A stretch of 54,355 nt of DNA from an uncultured Desulfobacteraceae bacterium (GTDB taxonomy: Bacteria > Desulfobacterota > Desulfobacteria > Desulfobacterales > Desulfobacteraceae). Position numbers and translations under genes: made by a program. The stretch covers positions 1 through 54,355 of the forward strand of contig CAJWHT010000012.1 in the NCBI GenBank assembly GCA_913041495.1, in the 5' to 3' direction. A model generated the notes under the pieces. That model had not been told where the DNA came from. It saw only the letters and a program-made list of their open reading frames with translations, and made no database searches. Shown here piece after piece: positions 26,493 to 34,543 of this stretch. Within the stretch, counting starts at the first letter, position 1. Every line of letters starts with the position of its first letter.

Positions 26493-27848
26493 GTGACCAA
26501 ATACAGTATACTGGTAGTGGATGATGATGCCGCCCATGCCCGGATGCTCAGCACCCTGATGAAGGACTGGGGCTATGAGATCCATCTGGCCGATGACGGG
26601 GATGTGGGGGTGGATATGGTCAAGGCACGGGCCTTTGACCTGGTCCTTCTGGACATGAAAATGGTGAAGATGTCCGGGATGGAGGCCCTGGTTCAGATTC
26701 ACGGCTACAACCCCTCGCTGCCAGTGATCATCATGACCGCCTATTCCTCCGTGGACACGGCTGTGGAAGCCCTGAAGATCGGGGCATACGACTATCTGAC
26801 CAAACCTTTGGATTTTGATAAACTCAAGCTGACCATCCACCGGGTATTTGAGCGGATACATCTGAAAACCGAAAACCGGTCCCTGAAAGACCAGCTGGCC
26901 CGGGAAAAGTTCCGTCATAATATCCTTGGTAAAAGCCCGGCCATGGCCGCTTTGCTGGATACCATAAACATGGTGGCCCCCACGGATGCCAATGTTCTGG
27001 TGAACGGAGAGTCGGGCACGGGCAAGGAACTGGTGTCGGCAGCCCTTCATTATAACAGCATGAGAAAGGCGGCGCCTTATGTCCGGATCAACTGCGCCGC
27101 CATCACCGAAACCCTTCTGGAATCAGAGCTATTCGGACATGAGCGGGGGGCATTCACCGGGGCGGACAAAAAACGCAAGGGCAAGTTCCTTTTGGCGGAC
27201 AAGGGCAGCATCCTTTTAGATGAAATCGGGGAGATGAGCCTTGCCATGCAGGCCAAGCTGCTGCGGGTTATCCAGGAAAAGGAGATCACCCCGGTAGGAT
27301 CGGACCGAACCATTGCCGTGGATGTCCGGGTCATTGCCGCCACAAACCGCGATCTTACGGCCATGGCGGCGGAAAAAACATTCAGGGAGGATCTCTACTA
27401 CCGGCTCAACGTCGTCCGTATCGACATCCCGCCCCTGCGGCAGCGGCCCGAGGATATCCCTGAACTTGCCCTTCATTTCCTGGAAGACTTTTCAAAGAAA
27501 AACAAGCGGGACATCCGGGGCTTTACCCCCAATGCCATGGATACCCTGATCCGGTACGCCTGGCCGGGAAATGTGAGGGAGTTGATGAATGCCGTGGAGC
27601 GCGGCGTGGTCCTGGCCAGAACCGACTATATCCGGCGTACGGATCTTGCCTTTATAGAAACTGAGGAAACAGACCCCCCTCCGGCGGAACAGGATCTGTC
27701 AAACATCAGCCTGTCAAAGGTTGAGGAGAAGGCCATTTTGTCCACCCTTGCGGCTGCAGAGGGAAATAAGAGCGAGGCGGCCCGCCGTTTGGGCATCACC
27801 CGGAAAACCCTGCTCAACAAACTCAAGCAGTACGGCCAAAATGACTGA
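26493..27848 (+). CDS. ZraR/NtrC-type sigma-54 response regulator
   Basis: The 451-residue protein has a receiver (LVVDDD at about 7-12, phospho-acceptor in LVLLDMKM near 53), an AAA+ domain with Walker A GESGTGKE, the sigma-54 contact loop ELFGHERGAFTGA, Walker B GSILLDE and arginine-finger region YYRLNVV, and a Fis-type HTH at the end (SEAARRLGITRKTLLNKLK). All residues needed to activate sigma-54 polymerase are present. Translation starts at GTG with AAGGA seven bases upstream. It probably activates both sigma-54 promoters at 24327-24343 and 24554-24569. It ends 13 bases from the convergent TerB-like gene. Confidence 0.95.
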   Translation: MTKYSILVVDDDAAHARMLSTLMKDWGYEIHLADDGDVGVDMVKARAFDLVLLDMKMVKMSGMEALVQIHGYNPSLPVIIMTAYSSVDTAVEALKIGAYDYLTKPLDFDKLKLTIHRVFERIHLKTENRSLKDQLAREKFRHNILGKSPAMAALLDTINMVAPTDANVLVNGESGTGKELVSAALHYNSMRKAAPYVRINCAAITETLLESELFGHERGAFTGADKKRKGKFLLADKGSILLDEIGEMSLAMQAKLLRVIQEKEITPVGSDRTIAVDVRVIAATNRDLTAMAAEKTFREDLYYRLNVVRIDIPPLRQRPEDIPELALHFLEDFSKKNKRDIRGFTPNAMDTLIRYAWPGNVRELMNAVERGVVLARTDYIRRTDLAFIETEETDPPPAEQDLSNISLSKVEEKAILSTLAAAEGNKSEAARRLGITRKTLLNKLKQYGQND

Positions 27849-27861
27849 CCCGGATCGGGTG

Positions 27862-28317
27862 TCAGGATAATTGATCTCTTGCCCTGAGCTTGGCATCTAT
27901 CAGATCTTTGTGGCTCAGGTTCAGCAGGTCGGACAGCCTGTGGGCAAAATGATCTTCATGGGCCTCAAGATGGCCGTCGATAAGGATGATGCGCCAGACT
28001 GATTCAAGCAATATCTTTTTCTTTGCTTCGGAGAAGTGTTCGTTGAGGAAACGGGTATACCGGAACAATTCCACATGTTCTTCCCGCTGTTTTTCCCGGT
28101 CGGCGAGCAGGGCGTCGATTTCCTCCCTGGGAACCTTGAAATTTGTCTCAAGGGTATCTATCAGGTGGGCCTTTTCCTGCGCTGTGCACTCGCCATCGGC
28201 ATAGGCTGCGTCAAACAGCAGAACGGTGAGTGCCAGGTTTATGCTCAGGTCATCCTGATCTTCGGTGGGCGGTCCCGGAGTTATACCGCCAATGATTTTT
28301 TTTATGGCTTCAAACAT
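27862..28317 (-). CDS. TerB-like protein
   Basis: The 151-residue, helical protein resembles the TerB/DjlA N-terminal family: a DAAYADGECTAQEK segment (about 37-50) and a second related acidic turn, LIDGHLEAHEDHF (about 110-122). TerB proteins bind metal through such acidic clusters and appear in stress-response and membrane-linked complexes; their action is poorly known. GGGGGAG lies seven bases before the ATG. It follows the small membrane protein gene by 60 bp on the same strand. Confidence 0.75.
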   Translation of the reverse strand: MFEAIKKIIGGITPGPPTEDQDDLSINLALTVLLFDAAYADGECTAQEKAHLIDTLETNFKVPREEIDALLADREKQREEHVELFRYTRFLNEHFSEAKKKILLESVWRIILIDGHLEAHEDHFAHRLSDLLNLSHKDLIDAKLRARDQLS

Positions 28318-28377
28318 GTTTAACGCTCCCCCCCGCTCGGGCCACCGCCTGGCTGTCCCGGGCAGGGGGAATACCTG

Positions 28378-28707
28378 TTAGTGCGTAGATTCTGAATGGT
28401 CTGCAGCGTCCGTTTCTGCGGCATTGTCGTCGGCTTCAGCATGGCCGTCATCAGCGGCATGGGATTCGGCCGGTTCCTGGGCATGTTCATCCGTGTGTGC
28501 CTGAGTTTCTTCCATCGGTTCCGCTGTTTCAACAGCGTCAGCGGCATCAGCGGCTTCGACCGCTTCTGTCGCCTCACCGCCGGTGGCGGGCGTATAGGTA
28601 TGGTCAAAATAAACAAAGACAAAAAACAAAATTATCATGATGGCGAAAAGTGCAGTTGCGATCGCTGCCACTGCCTGATAGGCGCTTTTGCTGGCTTGAT
28701 TTTCCAT
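28378..28707 (-). CDS. Small single-pass membrane protein with acidic tail
   Basis: The 109-residue protein has one membrane segment (about residues 12-34, IATALFAIMIILFFVFVYF) and then about 70 residues made almost wholly of Ala, Glu, Asp, Thr and His. The tail is repetitive and likely disordered, with several histidines that could bind metal. I do not recognise a family. AGGAG precedes the ATG by six bases. It sits between the DsrC-like pair and the TerB-like gene and has a motif-rich upstream region (see the dyad at 28788-28807). Confidence 0.65.
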   Translation of the reverse strand: MENQASKSAYQAVAAIATALFAIMIILFFVFVYFDHTYTPATGGEATEAVEAADAADAVETAEPMEETQAHTDEHAQEPAESHAADDGHAEADDNAAETDAADHSESTH

Positions 28708-28787
28708 TTTTAACTCCTATTTCAGTATTGATTTTAAAATGCGCTTTATCTCTTATACAGATATTGGAGCCAAAATGAAATGGACAA

Positions 28788-28807
28788 TTGTTTGCATTGG
28801 TAAACAA
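28788..28807. promoter_or_regulatory. TTGTTTGC dyad, candidate operator
   Basis: TTGTTTGC (28788-28795) and GTAAACAA (28800-28807) are inverted copies with one mismatch around four bases, about 80-100 bases upstream of the small membrane protein gene. The same 11-base word TTGTTTGCATT recurs, reversed, upstream of the DsrC-like pair at 29574-29584. Confidence 0.45.
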
Positions 28808-28824
28808 TACAATTGGGCCATGCC

Positions 28825-28852
28825 GTTGTTTGTTTTAAGTTGTTTGTTTTAA
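28825..28852. repeat. Perfect 14-bp tandem repeat
   Basis: GTTGTTTGTTTTAA occurs twice in direct succession (28825-28838 and 28839-28852). Each copy carries the TTGTTTG half-site seen in the adjacent dyad. Confidence 0.8.
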
Positions 28853-28857
28853 TCGGG

Positions 28858-28889
28858 CTTCACCTGCCCTTTGATCAGGACAGGTGAAG
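28858..28889 (-). terminator. Hairpin after the DsrC-like gene
   Basis: CTTCACCTG (28858-28866) pairs with CAGGTGAAG (28881-28889), with inner CCT/AGG pairing. It lies seven bases beyond the DsrC-like stop. No T run follows, so it may act as a weak terminator or mRNA end. Confidence 0.45.
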
Positions 28890-28896
28890 AAAGGGA

Positions 28897-29229
28897 TTAA
28901 TGTTTTATCTTTGCCAGGACTTCAGGGGTGGGTTTGGGAAGTCCTGCGATCTTCCAGGCCGTGATGGGATCGGGGAACTGCTCGTACTGGCAGGATTTTT
29001 CCTGGCCTACGTTTTTGCACACCGCCCGGATGATGGGAAAGGCCTCAAAGCGGTTGTAATACTCCCCGACAAACTTGAGAATATCCATCCGTTCCTGGCT
29101 CAGGGGGCATTCCCGGGAGACCCCTTCCAGATCGGCCAATGCGCAGGCCACCTCTTCGGTCCAGGAATCCGGATCTGCCAGGTAGCCCTCCGGATCCAGG
29201 TTCAGGGTGCCGGTATCGACGGTACTCAT
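28897..29229 (-). CDS. DsrC/TusE-family protein lacking the C-terminal cysteines
   Basis: The 110-residue protein matches the DsrC/TusE fold in length and landmarks: GYLADPDSWTEEVACALA (about 14-31), CPLSQERMDILKFVGEYYNRF (about 41-61) and the AGLPKPT end motif. DsrC ends in that motif followed by Gly-Cys, and has a second cysteine about ten residues earlier; both carry sulfur. Here the end reads AWKIAGLPKPTPEVLAKIKH, with neither cysteine and an extended tail. It cannot form the DsrC trisulfide and is better seen as an RspA-like or regulatory paralogue. Strong AGGAGG precedes the ATG. It is coupled to the upstream small gene by an ATGA overlap. Confidence 0.85.
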   Translation of the reverse strand: MSTVDTGTLNLDPEGYLADPDSWTEEVACALADLEGVSRECPLSQERMDILKFVGEYYNRFEAFPIIRAVCKNVGQEKSCQYEQFPDPITAWKIAGLPKPTPEVLAKIKH

Positions 29230-29486
29230 GCGTTTCCTCCTTTGAATCCGAGGTTGTCCTTTAGCTGGTAGATCTGCAGGCCCAGGCCCAGGCATTTATC
29301 GCCGTCCACACAGGCATCGGCATCTTCGGGTTCCACATAGGTGGACAGTTTCCGGTTGCCGTGGTGAAGCTGGACCACCCAGGCCCTGTTGTCCGGATCG
29401 TAACAGGTTTTTATATTTTGTCCGCAGTCCCCGACGTCGGGGGAGACGGACCTGATTTTTTTACAGAGTTGGTCTGGTGTATACAT
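29226..29486 (-). CDS. Small cysteine-rich protein coupled to the DsrC-like gene
   Basis: The 86-residue protein has five cysteines (in QLCKK, GDCGQ, KTCYD, DACVD and DKCLG) and no signal peptide or membrane segment. I do not recognise the family. Its stop overlaps the start of the DsrC-like gene by four bases (ATGA), which points to coupled expression and a joint role. AGAGGTGA lies seven bases before the ATG. The cysteines could bind metal or take part in thiol chemistry missing from the DsrC-like partner; this is inference only. Confidence 0.6.
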   Translation of the reverse strand: MYTPDQLCKKIRSVSPDVGDCGQNIKTCYDPDNRAWVVQLHHGNRKLSTYVEPEDADACVDGDKCLGLGLQIYQLKDNLGFKGGNA

Positions 29487-29509
29487 GGGTCACCTCTTTG
29501 GTTGACTGT

Positions 29510-29525
29510 TGCGACAGAAGTGCCG
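29510..29525 (-). promoter_or_regulatory. Weak sigma-54-like promoter of the DsrC-like pair
   Basis: Read leftward, CGGCACTTCTGTCGCA keeps the GG and GC doublets ten bases apart with GGCAC intact. The minus-12 box is TCGCA rather than TTGCA. The transcript would start only about 13 bases before the ATG, just including the ribosome site. Confidence 0.3.
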
Positions 29526-29576
29526 GTTCATGCATCCAACATAATACAAAATGTCGAAAAGTAAATGTTAGGAAAT

Positions 29577-29592
29577 GCAAACAAATGTTTAC
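29577..29592. promoter_or_regulatory. GCAAACA dyad upstream of the DsrC-like pair
   Basis: GCAAACA and TGTTTAC are inverted copies with one mismatch around two bases, about 90-105 bases before the small cysteine-rich gene. It shares the word TTGTTTGCATT with the dyad at 28788-28807. Confidence 0.4.
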
Positions 29593-29737
29593 TGCCGCTG
29601 TCCACTGCGTTGACCACCGCAGATTGCGACCGCAACAATTTTGAAAAAATCGTTGCGGGTGGAAAGGGGGTGTAATTTCCTTCAGACGTTTAACAAAAGG
29701 CTTTGGGACTGATACGGATCCCAGGGGCTCTAGCCGA

Positions 29738-30880
29738 TCAGAACCGTTCGATGAGTTTGTTGATAATAAAGGTGCTTTCCCGCATGGCCTGTTCGCTAAA
29801 AGGTCCGAACCATTCGGCCACCCGGTTGAACTGGTCTATAAAGCCTGATTTGTCGTTCCGGTCGAGCATATCCAGATGGCGGCTCAGGGATTGAATATAC
29901 TCCTTGAGCAGGGCCCTGCGTTCCGGGGTGGCAAAGATGATTTCCGCGTACAGTCCGGGATCCTGAGCAAACAGGCGGCCGACCATCCCAAGCTCTAATC
30001 GGTATATGGGGCTGGAAAATTCCAGGGTACGTTCCAGGGGGGCGTGGCGCTGGCAGAGGAAATCCCCAAAGCAGAACGTGGCGAAATGCCTCAATGCCTG
30101 AACGATCTCCATGACGGCATCGTGTTCGCCGGCTGTGGCAGGAACGATGACGGCACCCCAAAGATTTAGTTGTTCCACCACCCACTGGCAGGCATCGCTG
30201 TCTCGGCCGTCGCAGGTGACGACGATCTGCTTGTCCAGGGAATCCGTGGTGGGGCCGAACAGGGGGTGCAGACCGATCACCGGGCCTTTATGGGCCTGAC
30301 ACATGTCCGCTACCGGGGCCTGTTTGACGGAGGTCAGGTCGGCCATAACGGCATCGGGGGGGAGCAGGGGGGCCACGGCATTTGCCACCTCGCAGGTTTT
30401 TTCAATGGGTACGGAGATCAGGGCCAGATCAATATCCTTGCAGAATTCCGGTGCCCGGTCCCAGTCTTCCCGATCCAGGACCCGGACCTCATAACCTGAG
30501 CGGGAAAAGAGGCGGACAAACATAGCCCCCATCTGGCCGGCACCCCCCACCACAAGCACCTTGGCCTCCGGGCGCAGCCCTTTGAGGGCCATCTTCCGTG
30601 TCTGCTTGATTCTGGACTGGCGCAGGATCACCCGGTACAGGTCTTCCAGATAATCCGGGTTCATGCCGGCCTGGGTGGCCTGGGACCTCAGCCGGGAGAT
30701 CAGATCCTCTTCCCGGGCCGGATGATACACCGGCATGTTGTGGGCTTTTTTCAGGGCCACTACCTTTTCCACCTGGGCCTGGCGGCGGGCCAGGAGCAGG
30801 AGAATTTCAGAGTCGATACGGTCTATCTCATCCCGCATGGGGCGGATTTTATCAAAAAAAATTGTATTGTCTTTATCCAT
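29738..30880 (-). CDS. tyrA: Bifunctional chorismate mutase / prephenate dehydrogenase
   Basis: The 380-residue protein matches the T-protein layout (E. coli 373). An AroQ-type chorismate mutase covers about residues 10-90 (RDEIDRIDSEILLLLARR with the catalytic-type Arg and Lys residues). A prephenate dehydrogenase follows with its NAD site VLVVGGAGQMGAMF (about 108-121) and GLHPLFGP (about 203-210). It converts chorismate to 4-hydroxyphenylpyruvate in tyrosine synthesis. The ATG has only a weak AGAGAA upstream. It is divergent from the DMT transporter gene. Confidence 0.93.
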   Translation of the reverse strand: MDKDNTIFFDKIRPMRDEIDRIDSEILLLLARRQAQVEKVVALKKAHNMPVYHPAREEDLISRLRSQATQAGMNPDYLEDLYRVILRQSRIKQTRKMALKGLRPEAKVLVVGGAGQMGAMFVRLFSRSGYEVRVLDREDWDRAPEFCKDIDLALISVPIEKTCEVANAVAPLLPPDAVMADLTSVKQAPVADMCQAHKGPVIGLHPLFGPTTDSLDKQIVVTCDGRDSDACQWVVEQLNLWGAVIVPATAGEHDAVMEIVQALRHFATFCFGDFLCQRHAPLERTLEFSSPIYRLELGMVGRLFAQDPGLYAEIIFATPERRALLKEYIQSLSRHLDMLDRNDKSGFIDQFNRVAEWFGPFSEQAMRESTFIINKLIERF

Positions 30881-30971
30881 GATTTATGTTCTCTAAGGCG
30901 TTGTGGTCCTTGCAAACCGGTTGCATACCATAGAGATTATCAATATTCAAGAATGATTGGCAACTTAAATC

Positions 30972-31832
30972 ATGGATATCAGAACAACCCTTGGCTGTCT
31001 TGCGGTATTCGGCTCCGCCTTTTTTTTCTATCTGGCCACGGTGGTTATCAAATGGTCCAGCATGGCCGGGCTTGCCATTGACTCTTCTTTGTTTACCCTG
31101 TCACGCTTCCTGTTCGGATTTATCACCGTGGTGACCGTGATGGGCCTGCGCAGGCAGCGGATAAAAATCGTTAAAAAGAGGTATCTCATCGGCCGGGCCG
31201 TGTGCAATGCCATGGCCGTGTTCTGTTTTTTCAAAGGGGTTGAACTGACATCGGTGGCCCAGGCCAATATCCTGAATATGACCTACCCCCTTTTTATTGC
31301 CGTCTTTTCATGGATATTTTTAAAAGCCCAGCGGGACATCATTTCCGTGGGGATCGTCATGGTTGCCCTGGCCGGGGTCTGGCTGATCCTTTCCCCCGCC
31401 AATATGGCATTCAACCAGGACTCCCTATGGGCGCTGGGGTCGGGCATCAGTGCCGCTGCCGCCATTATGTACCTGAACGTGTCCCGGCAGGTTCACGATA
31501 CCCAGACCACCTTGTTCTTCATGTTCAGCCTGGGGGGAAGCATTATATTCATTCTCTTTTTCAATGAGATGCGACTGCCCGGGCTTGAGGAATTCAAATA
31601 TCTGTTCTGGTGTTCGGCCATCGCCATTGCCGGGCAATATCTGCTCACTGTGGGATTTAAATACGTAACCGCCATTGAAGGCGGTATTATATCCTCCACC
31701 CGCATCCTTCTGGCAGCCCTGTTAGGACCGCTCATCGCCATGGACCCTTCCCTGTCCGCAGGCGGGTGGATCGGGGCCTTCCTGATTTTTTCGGGCAATG
31801 TTTTCCTTACCGCAAGAAAGGTTAAAGGATAG
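30972..31832 (+). CDS. EamA/DMT-superfamily transporter
   Basis: The 286-residue protein is highly hydrophobic, with about ten membrane segments and the two-fold EamA repeat (about 5-135 and 145-285). The motif LTSVAQANILNMTYPLFIAVFSW in the first half is typical. Members export or import drugs, amino acids or metabolites at the inner membrane. The substrate is unknown. It stands alone between tyrA (divergent) and a kinase gene 202 bp downstream. Confidence 0.85.
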   Translation: MDIRTTLGCLAVFGSAFFFYLATVVIKWSSMAGLAIDSSLFTLSRFLFGFITVVTVMGLRRQRIKIVKKRYLIGRAVCNAMAVFCFFKGVELTSVAQANILNMTYPLFIAVFSWIFLKAQRDIISVGIVMVALAGVWLILSPANMAFNQDSLWALGSGISAAAAIMYLNVSRQVHDTQTTLFFMFSLGGSIIFILFFNEMRLPGLEEFKYLFWCSAIAIAGQYLLTVGFKYVTAIEGGIISSTRILLAALLGPLIAMDPSLSAGGWIGAFLIFSGNVFLTARKVKG

Positions 31833-32034
31833 GACTTTAATGTGGATTTTCAGGATCAAATGGTGTAGAGAAAGGAAGTCGTAATTTGCAGCGGCCCCTT
31901 TCCTAAGACCCGGAACAAGCATGGTCTCACGTTGTTGAGTCGCAGCCGAATAAATCGCAGCCCACTATTGAGAACAAGGATTCCGGTTGCAGCAGATATC
32001 CTCCTTGTGGCAACCGGTGAACAGGATGTTTTGA

Positions 32035-34422
32035 ATGACAGTAAAACCCGAGGGGTGCCTGTCTGAGCACCTGGCAGCATCCCAGCCCCCCACCCGAATC
32101 GACAGCCGTTTTTTCCAGATGATGATGGACAATGCGCCCGATCTTATCTGGGCCAAAGATATGGAAGACCGGTTTATCTTTGTGAACCGCGCGGCGTGCG
32201 AAATTCTTCTGAAATGCGACAGCCCGGCAGAGGCGATGGGGAAACCATTGTCCTATTTTGCGGAGAGGGAAAAGGAAAACGGGGGTGACCTGACCTTCAG
32301 CCGGGCGTGTACCGACTCGGACCGCACGGTCAGAGAAACAGGAAAGCCCGTACGTTTTGTGGCCGAAGGCCTGGCCGGGGGGGAGAAACTGATTCTGGAC
32401 ATCCAGAAATCCCCGTTTTTCGATGACCGGGGCAAGATGGTGGGTACCGTGGTGTCTGCCAGGGATATCACCGAGCAGCAGGCCGTCGAGAAGCGGCTGA
32501 AGAAAAGCGAGGAGCGTTTCCGCCAGATGGCGGATTTTCTGCCTATCCCCGTGGCGGAGTTTGACTTTGACTTTAACCTGTTTTACGCCAATGAAGCCGG
32601 GCTCAACTACTTTGGGTACACCCGGGAGGATTACGAGCGGTACCCCAGCGTTGCCCGCCTGGTGCCAAAGTATAAGGCCGGTATCGTCCAGTCCTGGATA
32701 AGGGATCTGAGACAGGGAAAGGCCCGGCCGCCCTTTGAAATGCAGTTTGTCCGCAAGGACGGCAGCTACATCTACGGGGTCATCAATGCCGCCCCTATTG
32801 AAGAGGACGGTGAGGTGGTGGCCATCCGCGCCTGTTTTACCGATCTGAGTGACCGCCGGAATGCGGAAATCGCACTTCGTGAAAATGAAACCCGGTTCAG
32901 GACCCTGTTCAACGGATTCAACGACGCTGTTTTTGTCCATCCCTATGCCGAAGAAGGGTTCGGCCCATTTGTGGAAGTCAACGATGTGGCCTGCAAGTGG
33001 TACGGGTATTCCCGGGACGAACTGCTCACCATGACCCCTCAGGCATTGATCCTGGATCCCGAAGGCAAGGGCATGGGCAGCCGTGAATCCAGGACCAACC
33101 TCAAAAAGGTGGGCAAACGGACCATAGAAACCTTGAACCGAAGGAAAAACGGTGAAATTTTTCCGGTGGAAATTTCCTCTTCCCTCTTTGAATTCCACGG
33201 CGAACAGATGATTCTCTCCACGGTACGTGATATTACGGAACGGCGCCAGAGTGAGAAAGAGCGGGCCGATGCCATTAAGTTTGCGGCCGAGCAGGAAAAA
33301 TATGCCCTGGTGGGCCAGGTGGCAGGGAAAATGGCCCATGATTTCAACAATATTCTGGGCGGTATCATGGGGAATGCAGAGTTCTCTTTGATAGACTGTA
33401 AAGACCCGGAGATCAGAGATGCCCTGAAGATTATCCTGGACCAGACCCTGAGGGGAAAGAACCTGACCAAGAATCTGGTGGCCTTTGCCCGGGACCAGGA
33501 GCCCAAAGAAGAGTTTTTCAGTATCAATGAAAAGATCGACCTGGTCTTAAGCTTAATGAAAAAAGAGCTGGAGCGGGTTAGGGTGGTGCGGCGTTTCGGA
33601 AGTGGATTGCCTGAGCTGTTGGCCGATCCCGGAATGATCGAACATGCACTGGTCAACCTGATTCAGAACGCGGTCCACGCCATGAGTAAGAAGGCCAACC
33701 CGGAGCTTAAGATCTCCACGGCTCACTCCGTGAACTGCCTTGTGATTGAAATTCAGGACAACGGCTGCGGTATCCCGGAGGAATACCACGACAGAATATA
33801 TATCCCCTCTTTCACCCTCAAGGGAAGCAAGGATCTGAGCAGCAGCTACGAAGCGGGGATCAGGGGCACGGGCTATGGAATGTCCAACGTTCGAAAGTAT
33901 GTACAAAAGCACAGGGGAGGAATCGCCTTTACTTCAAAAGAGGGGGAGGGCACCACCTTTGTCATCTCCATTCCCCTGGTGAACAAGGAATTGACCCGGC
34001 GGGAAAAACGGCGTATGGCCAGAAAACAGGTGATCCAGGGTAAAAAGATCCTGATTGTGGAAGATGAAGTGGCCATCTCCGGTGTGCAGCGCAAGATCTT
34101 AAGCCAGCCCCCGTTCAACCATGAGGTGGTGGTGGCGGCAAGGGGGCAGGAGGCTGTTGAAGCATTTGACAGGAAGGATTTTGATCTGGTGAGCCTGGAT
34201 TATATCCTGCCGGGCCGCCTGAACGGGATGGATGTCTACCATCATATCCGGCGCAAGGACAGTAAGATCCCGGTGATTTTTCTCTCCGGCAACATCGGCT
34301 TTCTGGAATCCATGAAAGATCTCAAGGCCAATGACCCAAGGATCGATCATTTGTCCAAACCCTGTGAAAATATCGTGTTTGCGGACACGGTGAATGAATG
34401 GCTCCACCGGATGTTTGCCTGA
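32035..34422 (+). CDS. Soluble hybrid histidine kinase with three PAS domains
   Basis: The 795-residue protein has no membrane segment. Three PAS domains lie at about 20-150, 155-275 and 280-405, each ending in a VRDITE-like strand. They are followed by HisKA with His435 in GKMAHDFNNIL, an HATPase with DNGCGIPEE and GTGYGMSNV, and a C-terminal receiver (about 662-790) with LIVEDE and phospho-acceptor in SLDYILPG. It should sense a cytoplasmic signal, perhaps redox or a small ligand. AGGA lies nine bases before the ATG. No partner output regulator adjoins it on the same strand. Confidence 0.9.
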   Translation: MTVKPEGCLSEHLAASQPPTRIDSRFFQMMMDNAPDLIWAKDMEDRFIFVNRAACEILLKCDSPAEAMGKPLSYFAEREKENGGDLTFSRACTDSDRTVRETGKPVRFVAEGLAGGEKLILDIQKSPFFDDRGKMVGTVVSARDITEQQAVEKRLKKSEERFRQMADFLPIPVAEFDFDFNLFYANEAGLNYFGYTREDYERYPSVARLVPKYKAGIVQSWIRDLRQGKARPPFEMQFVRKDGSYIYGVINAAPIEEDGEVVAIRACFTDLSDRRNAEIALRENETRFRTLFNGFNDAVFVHPYAEEGFGPFVEVNDVACKWYGYSRDELLTMTPQALILDPEGKGMGSRESRTNLKKVGKRTIETLNRRKNGEIFPVEISSSLFEFHGEQMILSTVRDITERRQSEKERADAIKFAAEQEKYALVGQVAGKMAHDFNNILGGIMGNAEFSLIDCKDPEIRDALKIILDQTLRGKNLTKNLVAFARDQEPKEEFFSINEKIDLVLSLMKKELERVRVVRRFGSGLPELLADPGMIEHALVNLIQNAVHAMSKKANPELKISTAHSVNCLVIEIQDNGCGIPEEYHDRIYIPSFTLKGSKDLSSSYEAGIRGTGYGMSNVRKYVQKHRGGIAFTSKEGEGTTFVISIPLVNKELTRREKRRMARKQVIQGKKILIVEDEVAISGVQRKILSQPPFNHEVVVAARGQEAVEAFDRKDFDLVSLDYILPGRLNGMDVYHHIRRKDSKIPVIFLSGNIGFLESMKDLKANDPRIDHLSKPCENIVFADTVNEWLHRMFA

Positions 34423-34543
34423 ACCCCTGGCCCGGGGCCGCAGGCGATAGCGTTTTTATATTGAAAGAACCAATCAAATATCTGAATTCTTTCATGGTTT
34501 GTTGTGGGCAAAGCGCATGACGTTCATGGCCGGCCCATGGCCG

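Noticed and set aside
31927-33339. 470-codon open frame antisense to the PAS hybrid kinase
   Set aside because: It opposes well-formed PAS domains and has no start signal or recognisable domain.
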